Position numbers and translations under genes: made by a program. Below, piece by piece: positions 45,288-56,300 of a DNA stretch of 64,000 nucleotides (position 1 is the first letter of the stretch; the number at the start of each line of letters is the position of its first letter). The DNA is taken from assembly GCF_037975245.1 (NCBI RefSeq), contig NC_092577.1, forward strand, positions 1,794,001 through 1,858,000, read 5' to 3'. This DNA is from Apostichopus japonicus. Its lineage: Eukaryota > Echinodermata > Holothuroidea > Aspidochirotida > Stichopodidae. The notes below the pieces were generated by a model. It saw only the letters and a list, made by a program, of their open reading frames with translations, searched no databases and was not told the origin of the DNA.

Positions 45288-45650
45288 GAGATGCATGAAT
45301 ATTCAGCTAGCAATTGAGAGTTACATGAATATTCAGCTGGCAATTGAGAGTTACATGAATATTCAGCTAGCAATTGAGAGTTACATGAATATTCAGCTAG
45401 CATTTTGAGAGTTATGTGAATATTCAGCTAGCAATTGAGAGTCACGTGAATATTCAGCTAGCAATTAAGAGTAACGTGAATATTCAGCTAGCAATTGATA
45501 CCCACATGAATATTCTGCTAGCAATTGATAGTCACATGAATATTCAGCTAGCATTTTGAGAGTTACGTGAATATTCAGCTAGCAATTGAGAGTTACATGA
45601 ATATTCAGTTACCAATTGAGAGTTACATGACTATTCAGCTAGCAATTGGT
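45288..45650. repeat. 30-bp tandem repeat with TGAATATTCA palindrome
   Basis: About twelve units of CATGAATATTCAGCTAGCAA + TTGAGAGTTA. Each holds the palindromes TGAATATTCA and GCTAGC and a CAATTG. It lies 260-620 bp beyond the stop codon of the Compass/Dve gene, so in its 3' UTR or just downstream. Confidence 0.9.
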
Positions 45651-45906
45651 CAAACATGCACTTTTCCATGTGTTCCATGAACCAATTGAATGTACAGTCC
45701 GTCAAAATTGCAATATAGGGGGGGGGCTCTTATTTGGATTTTTCATATCTCTGCGAAGGTGCCAAAATTTTGGGCGGAAAAGTCTGTGGTCGTGATTGAT
45801 CGATTATTGACTACAATTTTAGTACTAAAGAAGATTACTAAGATCACCTAGAAGGAATTGGAATGCATAAATAATGAGGCTTTCAACATCAAATAACAGC
45901 TCTTTG

Positions 45907-47373
45907 TTAACTCTCATCTATATGGACATCCCCGTTTAAGGGCCCCGACGATGGATTCGATGACATCATCTGATGCCACCGCTGCGAGAGCTTCTGACCT
46001 CGTAAAAGTTTTGCTCTCGCATTTTTAAACCAGACATATACGACTCGAGGTGTGTACTTCTCCTGTTGGTTCGCCCTAAATTCGGACGAATTCAGATCGT
46101 CCACGTATCGTTCGATAGTGTCACGATCCGGACGAGGATTGTCTTCGAACCACTGCTGAAGTTTGGGTAGGTCGTGGGCGTAGTCGATGTTGAACCGTTT
46201 CCTCGTGGGCTTGGAGTGCATCCGAACACATCCCTGTGGCACCATGGAATCCCGCATCCCGCCGCCTGGGTGACCTCTCCCATCCTCCTCTGGGGAACTC
46301 ATCTCATATGACACATTTCCAATGTCCATCGGCTCTTGCTTAGCCACAGACACGTTATTGCCATGTTGGGCGCCACCATTGACGGTGTTGACCGGGGTGT
46401 AGTTGGGAATACTGAGTTGAGGTTGGTGGCTACTGCGGGCGATGTCCTTACCGGTCGTCGGCGCCTGCGGTGTATTTGAGGAACCGTAATCTGGTATACG
46501 CCTCATGTCTACAAAGGATGTGAATTGCGGTTGGACTGCTACTGGGGTCTGGCCAACCATTACATGTGGTTGTAGTCCCATCGGGGCCTGACTCACTAGG
46601 CCGTGTCTGGGGAACGCAGCCATGTTCTGCTGGAGGGCAAGCTGTTGTGGTTGCATAATCATTTGAGATGGGATCTGTGTCAACATCTGTCCGTTGGTAA
46701 AGTGGGCCGGAGCTGGTACAAGGAGAACGGGTGGCCCACTTCCAGGAGGGACAGCCTGTGCACCGTTAACTAGTCCTGTCGCCTGGGGAGACTCCCTCTT
46801 AACCGCCTTGCCATTCTCCATGGAGTTACACGGAGAGTTACTCGACAGGCCCCTCTGTCCTTCAGGCTCGTTTGTCCCAAATTCTTGGTTGCTGTCGCTC
46901 TTATGATCCCTGCTGAAGTGGATGGGCCGGCTGAGATCGACCGGCAGGTTCTCCTTGTCCGTCTTCTCGCCTTGCTTCGAGCTCAGAAACCTCTCCTTGT
47001 TGTAACTGCGGTATTTGACCCGGGCGTTCTTGAACCAGATAGCGATGGATGAATACTGTAACATGACTCCTTGCTTGCGGTAATCCGACGAGTTCATTTC
47101 CGCTAGGTAGATCTCCATCTGGGCCCGGGTGGGACGAGGGTTCTGCTTAAACCACTTCAGGAGTTTGGGAACCTCTGTCATCGGGTCGAAGAGGGTTCGG
47201 CCGGTACTCAAGAACCTGGAGTTGAACCTGGCCACACCGTCGATCTGTTCTTGGGATACCATTGTGTAGTCAGTCAACGAGGAATACAGATTAAACCACC
47301 TATAGAATGCCTGTAGCTTGGATGGCGTGATGTGCTTAGAATAACGGCCCTGCAAAATGGCTGTCACCGTAGT
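45907..47373 (-). CDS. Compass/Dve terminal exon: CUTL end, two homeodomains, stop
   Basis: Exon of 489 codons including the stop, acceptor TTTCCACAG, phase 0. TTVTAILQGRYSKHITPSKL completes the CUTL domain. Homeodomain 1 spans about 47229-47000 (RFNSRFLSTGRTLFD to WFKNARVKYRS). PVDLS is at 46944-46930. A Q/P/M-rich linker follows, with VKRESP. Homeodomain 2 spans about 46210-45990 (RKRFNIDYAHDLPKLQQWF to WFKNARAKLLRG). The end is GPLNGDVHIDES. The linker is low-complexity but has no frameshift. Confidence 0.92.
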   Translation of the reverse strand, partial: TTVTAILQGRYSKHITPSKLQAFYRWFNLYSSLTDYTMVSQEQIDGVARFNSRFLSTGRTLFDPMTEVPKLLKWFKQNPRPTRAQMEIYLAEMNSSDYRKQGVMLQYSSIAIWFKNARVKYRSYNKERFLSSKQGEKTDKENLPVDLSRPIHFSRDHKSDSNQEFGTNEPEGQRGLSSNSPCNSMENGKAVKRESPQATGLVNGAQAVPPGSGPPVLLVPAPAHFTNGQMLTQIPSQMIMQPQQLALQQNMAAFPRHGLVSQAPMGLQPHVMVGQTPVAVQPQFTSFVDMRRIPDYGSSNTPQAPTTGKDIARSSHQPQLSIPNYTPVNTVNGGAQHGNNVSVAKQEPMDIGNVSYEMSSPEEDGRGHPGGGMRDSMVPQGCVRMHSKPTRKRFNIDYAHDLPKLQQWFEDNPRPDRDTIERYVDDLNSSEFRANQQEKYTPRVVYVWFKNARAKLLRGQKLSQRWHQMMSSNPSSGPLNGDVHIDES

Positions 47374-50300
47374 CTGTGGAAATGAAATGAAAAAAAACTA
47401 CATGAGACTTCGAAGGGTTGTAGGCAGCGTCTCAGACAATAAAAAGCCCTGAAATTCTCCCTCATTTGGTTCTTAACACATCCAAAGTCAATGTAACCAT
47501 AAAAGCCAGTCGACTTTGTGATTCCTATGGAAAGAAACCTGATCAGGCCATAATCAGGTACCACTACCAAATGCCCTACTCAGGTACCACTACCATAGGC
47601 CCTAATCAGGTACCACTACCATACACCCTAATCAGGTACCACTACCATACACCCTAATCAGGTACCACTACCATAGGCCCTAATAAGGTGCCACTACCAT
47701 ACACCCTAATCAGGTACCACTGCCATACACCCTAATCAGGTACCACTACCATACACCCTAATCAGGTACCAATACCGTAGGCCCTAATCAGTCCCCTTGC
47801 TATTCATGACTCAGATAGCAGAGGTCCAAACGTAGGGCCGATTATAAAGCCCTAGCTAGGACTTATTAGGAGGGACCATCAGTGGGTCTCATAGGCTCCT
47901 AGTGTACCAGAATTACCCACTCTTACCACAAGTGCAATTCACATGAAGGCTTGCTCCTAAAATAAAACCTTGAAAGGCAAATGAAGGTAATCAGACCAGC
48001 ACATGTCTCTCTTTTGCTACCGTAGCACTTATTGTCAGACAATCTCATCAATATTCAGTGCAGACAAATGTGCGTAGGCAGTAATCATTCCTCTCAAAGG
48101 TAATTTTAATCCCTGCATTTACCAGAGTAGACAGTGTATTATGTAGATGTTTTCTACACAGTCTTGTCTGGCAAAATTTATGTTACTTTAAAAAAAACAT
48201 TCATTCATTCATTCACTCACTCACGCACGCACAGAATGAAGATGGTGCTGAGGATGGGGAGTTTAGGGGTGGGGAAGATTAGAAGGTACATCCTGTCCTA
48301 TACAAAATATGATATTCTCAATCGATGTGCATCACTCCAGTTTGCACTTATACTTAGATGGAATTTGTATGTAAACTGTGCACTTGATGTCTGTTAATGG
48401 TACTGTATGCAGATTCATTTACTTTATGGTGGGTGTATTAAGGCAAGTGTCCTACACTTGCCAGAGTGTGTATGTATGCATATACTAGGCATGTCAAGGC
48501 ATGTAAAGTGTTCGTAAATCAATGAAATGACTCCCATCCATTTGAATTTAGGCAATTTAGCTAATAATACTGTTTGCCATATAAAAAGGTTGGGTCAATT
48601 GTCTAATGTTGCAGTGCAACTCTATACTGTCGGTACTCCCGCATCATGCTGACAGTATGAACAGTTGCTAAACCTTTATCTGATTCTAATGCTAATACCA
48701 CTTGATACTGTCCTCCCATATCATGCTTCAAAGCACTCGTACTGACAGTATGAACAGTTTCTAATCTTTATCTGAAAGGAACAAACTATTCATACTGCAC
48801 ATACTGTTAGTACGATTGCTTTGAAAGCATGATATGGGGGACAGTATACAGTAGATCTAAAAAACTGACCTTATCTGAAAGAACACACAACTTATAATAT
48901 CCTTATTGTTCCTTCCATTAATACAGTAATTCTGTGATAGTGTTTGCGCCTCACAGATGATGGGGCTATACATGAAAGAACTACACCTTTGAATATGAAT
49001 ACACTCACCTGTGAGAAAGGGCAACCGTGGCTGACCAGTAACGTTGCACCTCTTTTCTCGAGGACTTGCAGAAGTCTCCGACGCACTTCGGATACCGATC
49101 CAGTGAACATGCTGCTACCTCTGCCACTGGTGCCTTTTCCCGAACAGAGAAACTGGGCGTTGTTAATGAGGTCGGGGTTCTCGCTATCATCGCTATTCCC
49201 GGAACTAGGAAAGGAAAGAAAAAGCAAAGAAAAGTTGGAGCAATGTAAGTAGACTAAATAATCATGTGCAACTGGGATCAAATGTAAGAACTGTTTAATT
49301 TAAGAGTTTTTCAAGGAATGTTCTCCTCCGTAAGATGTCCTTTGACTGTACTAGTTTTAACAATCAAGGCAAACATGTGTTTATCTTGCACCTATCTACA
49401 ATCAGGGGTTTTTAGGATGTGTTTATTTTTCTTCAAAATCCAAACACTGAAGTCAACAGGATTTAAAATATCTGCAGTGACTACAGCCATGACCAGATAC
49501 AATGAGATATGACCTGATACAATAACCTGATACAACCAGCCATGACCTGATACAACGAGATATGATCAGATACAACGAGCCATGACCTGATACAATGAGC
49601 CACAACCCACTACAATGACCTGTAACAACCAGCCATGACCTGCCCAATAAAAGTCATGACCCAAGACATGAGTTCAGACCGGATACAACAAGCCATGACA
49701 CAATACAACGAGCCATGACCTGATACAGTGAGATATAACTTGATACAACAAGCCATGACCTGAAACAAACAGCCATGACCCAATACAATGAATTAATGAC
49801 CAGATACACCCTGCCTGATAAGAGTCATGACCCAAGATATGAGTTTAGACCTGATACAACAAGCCATTACCCAATACAATGAGTCATGAGCCGATTCAAA
49901 GAGTTAAGACCCGATACACTGCATCAAGACCTGATACAAGCCGTAACCCTATACAACACAGCTATATATTCACTGGATCTAAGCAACAGATAAACTGTTT
50001 GTGGCTTTCTAAAAACCACTAGGTTCAGTGTTAAATATTGTAATTACAGGTTTCATTCCGCAAACTAATATCATTTAAAGCTGATGGATTGTCTATCTTT
50101 TACCATGAATAGCTTATCTCCCTACAGGAGTTTGAATCCTTAGGTAGACGTCCTGACCTAGTACGAATCAGCAGCCGGAGACTGTAGATGCAACGCCTTC
50201 CCACCATTCAACCTCATGAGCTCAACATTCCGGAAGGACATGACTAACTTTTCTTCTGTTTCCCCACCCCCCCCCCATCACTCCTCTTCTCATAGCTCTC

Positions 50301-53300
50301 TCGCATCCTTCTTTTCGCCACACCTTTCTGTCTTTGTCCTTCTCCAGTACCCTCTTCCCTTAATCCACTCTTTGTCCCTCTACAGTTTATCTCCTACCAC
50401 TCCTCTTCCCCTGTTGGTTTCATTCTTTCTTCTCTCCATCCCTCGTCTACTAATCCTCTTACATCTATGTCTTCTGTGTTCTGTGCGTGTATTTGTCCCT
50501 TCTATTACTGTTACTTGTCATTCAGCCTCTGAAGAAAATTCTAGATTCCTTGTAAAACTTCAAGCAAAGATTTGGTCTTCACTCTTTCCAATTTGTACAA
50601 ATTTTGAACCGATTAAACATATATGGAAGCTTTTACACAGTAGTACTACACTGAGCTGCCTTTAATCCCACCACTATGGGAAAAAAGCTTAATCACTGGT
50701 ATACCAGCATTAATACACTGTGTGATGTGTATTAAGTTAGGCTAATAACAGTTGGCAGCTTTCACACGAAGACTCGCCCAGCTTTGTGGCTAACAATAGA
50801 TTCTGTTACCATTTATGATCTAATCTAACGTGAGTGAGACCCGCATATTCCCCTGTATTGTCCATGAAGGGATAAGTTAACCACAGTGAAACCACAGACC
50901 AGATCAGAGGAATACAAACAGAGGAATACAACTTAAGATAGATCCAAGGACATGCACCACTGCATCTTGTGAATAGATTCTCAGAATAGACTGTACAGTA
51001 TTAAAGGTTGTTGATAGAAAAGGATTTTTTGTTTCGGGGTGAAGGGGTGAGGGGCCAGGGGTGAGGGGAAAGTGTTCAAATGGAGGCACAGTCTGGCTAT
51101 GACCTGATCTGAAGTGAAGTCAGTTCCCAACATACAGTAAATTAAAAGATAGTCTGGTTAGTTTGAATCCATGTGTTTGAAGTACAGCATTAGAAAAAAG
51201 TTTTAGCAACTTGGTATATATGTAATTGATTCTGGTCTAAAGCATGTATACTCATGGTCTCCGTAATAACACAATATTCACATTAAAAGTAGTAACCTTA
51301 GGCCAAAAAATTTAATAATGATGGTATGATTTTTTTTCCCTGATATAATTTAACTATACTTTACTAGACTATTATTAGATATTGACTAGAGTTTTATTTT
51401 AACCACTTCTAGTGGCTCACAATACTAGAACTGAAGAACAAGAACAATTACAAAAATGTGGAAGAATAAGGAAGGATAAAAAAAGGGCAAAAAATGGGGA
51501 AAAGAGGATAGACATTTCAGCACTTTATACTGTATTAATAGGAATAAAGAAAAAACAATAAAATCCATGAAGGGAAATGAAACAAAAAATTGACAAGGGA
51601 TTTTACTGTCACTAAATATAATCTTGCTTGTTTTACCTTCAACCTAGCTGCGTCATAATGATAATATAAAAACAAAGAAGCCAAAAGAATAATAATCATC
51701 ATAACAAAAAAGGCGACCCCACCGAAAAAAATATCTAAAAATGCGCTGGATTTTCTTCTTATCATCTTAAAGGATAAACCACAAAATTGAGTTCGATCAG
51801 CGATTTTCCTTGACTTTTAATGGGGTACACCATCTTCATTATTCAGAAAATTTGCATTTTTAATGGACTTGTACTGAAGAGAGGAATAGCAAGTTATAGT
51901 AGACTGAATCAAAACTGGGAGAACGCAACTGTATTTTATCTCTATTGTGTCGTGGAGAGCCGCCGAGTGTTTTTATCCGTCTTGATGATGATAGGCATCT
52001 CTGCCTCTCGATCCTCCATAAAACAGAAATAAATCTGAGGGAGTCTACTGTTTCTAATCCTGTTCCAGCCAGTCATATCCGTTCTTGACTTACTGTACCT
52101 TACTTGTAACATAAAGAGAATGAAAACAGGTGGGGTGAGGGGATGGGATGGGAGTAGAGAAGTGGGAGTTAGAGGGGGAGAGGAGAGGCTGTATAGGGAG
52201 TGGAATGCCATCATCAAAAAAATAATCATAGTGTAAATTTTCAACTAAGTCATATCAATAAATAACTTGCATTTAGTTTATGCCACATACTGTAGGACTC
52301 AAAAATGTAAAATTGAAGGTAAACATCTGTGTTTTTTTTATATTTATTTTTAAGGAAAAACTAGGAAAACTGACCGAAATTTATTTCAATATTATTAAGT
52401 CAGAGAATGAACTGAAGTGTATCTGGGTGTTTCACCAAACAAATGTTAGACATACCAGTCACTTTTGATACAGTGTGGCCCCTCGACAACCCTAAACGCT
52501 GAAAAGTTGTGCCACAGTTGCATTGCAACATTTCACAAGGGATGTTCTAAAAACCAGCAATTCCAGAAAATTCTGCTCTTCGAAAAACCACAAATTGAAT
52601 CCCATTTGGGTGCATGAAAATATTCCAGCTGGTATTACGGAAATTTTTCCCAATCCGAAAAAAAAAAAAGACACTTTGGGTGGTAGAAAATGAAGGAGGT
52701 CACTGAGGTCAGTGAGGGTGTACAGTGTTAAAAGATTACCAGGGCATACTAGACACGGTAGAATGCGGTGCTTAGGTTGTGGGGAGACAGGTAAGTGGGG
52801 AACGAAGTAAATAACTAAGGTTACAGATTGGAGTAAACTAGGTACCGTAGATCAAATTGAATATACATGCAGGGATGTGCCCACGCTGGGCGGCATTGGG
52901 CGGCCCCGCCCAGCACTAAAAATTACCGCCCAGCACTGTCTTAAAAATTGTGAATCCCGCCCAGCACTATTTTCATCTAAAATCCCGACATTCCTAACAA
53001 TATATTTCACACAAAAAATTTAAAAATGTAAATTGTTAGCAAAACTAGTGTATGGGCTTAAGAAGCTACACAAGTGCAGGCATTTGGCATCTGAGCACCT
53101 TCAAAAATCGAAAAATTTCTCAAAAGGGAGGGGGACACCTCCCCCCCTTAGACCCTCCCCCAGGACGGCGATCAGTATACCCGGCACTCAGGAAATCCTG
53201 GGCACATCCCTGTACATGTGTACAGCAAAGAAGAATAGATATTACTAGTGTGCTCCCACTGAAATTGGCAGCCATGCACATACATTTGTTCACAAAAACT

Positions 53301-56300
53301 GACACACAATTCTACATACTGATTCCAGTAGCTGTTTCTAGTAACCTAAGTACAGAATGATGGTAAAATAATCACCCACATCCCTTTGACTCAACGAAAT
53401 TAAACAAAAGATGAACAAAAGAATGCATAAATTAATGTTTTCTGCATTTATGAAATCTGTTCAAAAAATTTAGGCCTTTTTTTTTTTTATAATATGTATT
53501 ATTCAATGCAAAGATCATTCTTAAGAGAACATGTATAAATTTTGAAATAAAAGTTGATAATTTTTATGAATAAATCTCAAGGATAATGATTAAAAGACCA
53601 GTTGATGTTTCTTTTGACATATTAACAAAAAAAAAGATGACTTTAAAAAAAATGGCATTTTCTATCAATTTTAATAATTATGTAGGATTTCAAATGGCGT
53701 AATGGATTTAGGCAATGTCACCACAACGAGATCTGTGTCTATTCTTCGCATCAATCTTATAGGTTCAAGGAATACTGAAGTAAAAAGGGGGGTATAAAAA
53801 TTGGGTGGGGAAAGAAACAATTTCAATAAGTACATACATTTGCAGATCACCTTTTTGTTTGCAATTTATCAAATGTCACAGTATGTAAATTTACAAAGTA
53901 TTGTCACCAAAGCTTACCTAGAGTATCATGATCTTAAATAAGTAGGAAAGTGCAATTGGCAAAACATGTTCTGAAACTACAGTATTTCATGAAGTGATGG
54001 ACACTATACAATCTTAAATATCATTTTCTTCATCGTGTGCAGTTCCACACAGCTTTCTCATGTATTTCTGAAGACCAATACTTTAGGTATGTACAGTACC
54101 AACCTGTCCAGACATCTGTCTGACAGAGGGGGGTAGGGGTGGCAAGGGGGGGGGTGGGAGAGGCAAAAACTTGTGTAAGAACAAATCCAAAAATAGACAG
54201 AGAAAATACAATCAGCCTAGATTTTAGCAAGCGAGAAATCCTTCACTTTATTGCAACCCCCCTCCCCCCCCACATTAAAGCATATATACAGTATATATAT
54301 TTATATACTGTACACAACAAACAACAAATCCATAGCTATGCATAAATAAATTTTTAGAGATAATTGGTTGTCTTTGATACCAAAAACAGTTGACATGTAC
54401 TATACACAATGATCAAGTTTTTAACAAACATATCAACAGCTGTGCATAAATTAAATTTTTAAAGACAATTTGTTGACTTTTGATATCAAAAAATAATTCT
54501 TTTTAATTGGTTCTAATATGAAGGCTAGATTAACATGCATGCCAGCAAATTTGATGCCAATCTTTTTTCAAAGACACCAAGGACAAAAATATATACATAT
54601 AATTTATATATTAAACATTACAGATTGTCTAATTAAAAAACACAGCCATAAAAACGTTTGTTTTTCTTCATTAGTCAACTGTTAACAACCTACTGTAACT
54701 GCGCAATAAAAACTATGAGCTAGGAGTGGCAAAGTGATTTTCGATTCGTCGACCAAACTGTTTAGCTGAAAAAAGTGCTTTTATCTCTTCGGCTTATATC
54801 CAAGTCGTAAAACGTTTTTTTTTCCAATCTACATCAATATGCAGGCAATAAAACCTTTCGGGGATGAACTTGACATACCGCTGTCAGCGTTCTGAGCTTG
54901 TCACAACTACCGAACTGTCTCCGACAATAACTTTTTATGTCATTTTAATTTTGGGAATGAAATTTAACGTCATTAATAATCGACGGTCTAGTGATTATGT
55001 TTCGCTGTTAATCAAACTAGTACGACGAGCTGTTTGAAAAGCAACAGGGATCACTGAACAGTAAATGCACCGAACCTTTACGACAGACCGACCGCTATAG
55101 GATAGACGGTTTCTGTCCTGTCACGGAAATATGTAAATGCAAGTTTAAAACTCTAGTTACTTCTAGGGGTATGATGTCAGGAAATAATTTAGCACTCACA
55201 TAATTTGTATAGCACTCTTCAGATTTATCAAAATTTTAAAAAAACATAGTATTTTTCAAATGTAACATAACTGATACATATGGTAGCATAGATATTATAA
55301 CAGTATCTATTCCAATTTCGCATATCAGTTTGTGATACCGGATAAATGATTCCTTGGTATGATCTCTCAAACATATGAATGTATATATGTAAGAACTGTA
55401 TCTATTGATGTATTGACATTTAAAAAAAAAAAAAAAGCGGCCAAAACACAAACAAAAATGGGTGTAAATTTGGAAGAAAATCAGGCAGAACATATGCAAC
55501 TATGACATCACAGTTGCTTGATTTCAGTTCATTTGTTGTTTTACGTATAAAACAAATCAATTTCAACCTTCCAATAACTCAACTAGAGTAACACTAAGGT
55601 ACCATACTCACGGCTCATCAACTACAATAACGGTATAAAAAGGTTAACATCTATCTGAATTAACTTATAAAATGTGAATATGACAGGATATTATATAATG
55701 GGAAAAGATTAGTCTAAGGGGACAAAAAATCCAACCATTATCTAAATTAGCTATTATCACAGAGATCTTTGTGATAAACAACTCCTCCCGCCCCCCTTCC
55801 CCACCAACCCCCCCTCCCCATTAGCTAAGAAAAAGCTTGCTCCGCTTGGGAGTTTTTCTGAGGTTTAAAAGTCATGTCTGGGAGCTGTCAGTTTGTGAAT
55901 TATCTGTGATGTCATAGTGCTGCTATGATATGAAACCTTTTTTCTCTTCTATGTTCATATCTACAAAGTAAAACTGTTGAAACTGTATTCAGACACTGAA
56001 AACCCCTGAAAACACCATTGGTTATAAATGGTATTTTATAGGTTCCATATTTTCCAAAAAACTTGAATGTTTTCAGACAGAGCAGAATATGAAGTCACCA
56101 CACAACTTCTTTGGCCAACTTTTCTTTAGCAAGTACTAATTATGTCACTTTTCAATATTTAATTATATATAAATGTTAACGAGTGGACCTGACAATGAGC
56201 GTTTGGCTTCCATTTTAAAAGACAAGTAACTTACTGAATACTAAATAGAGCTTAGAAAATTTGCATTATCGGAGTAATTTCAAGCTTGATTAATTTCAAG

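Larger units (their letters stand above)
31926..45906. other. Intergenic region between the two-domain gene and the Compass/Dve gene
   Basis: About 14 kb. Supported contents are a MITE (34747-35006), a TIR element with a nested LINE (35386-37739), a hAT-like element (39540-39910), a possible TIR element (40240-40610), PLE insertion B (41327-41524) and a 30-bp array (45.29-45.65 kb). The stretches 32.0-34.7, 37.75-39.5 and 41.6-45.2 kb show only short spurious frames and homopolymer C/G runs. Confidence 0.6.
47374..49008 (-). other. Compass/Dve intron with 26-bp array and an imperfect palindrome
   Basis: Contains the 26-bp repeat at 47550-47790 and a hairpin-forming sequence at 48704-48848. 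A run of ATTC and ACTC repeats lies at 48.19-48.23 kb. No other exon seen. Confidence 0.75.

Noticed and set aside
45288-45650. CRISPR-like array
   Set aside because: The 30-bp units are contiguous without unique spacers, and the context is an animal genome.
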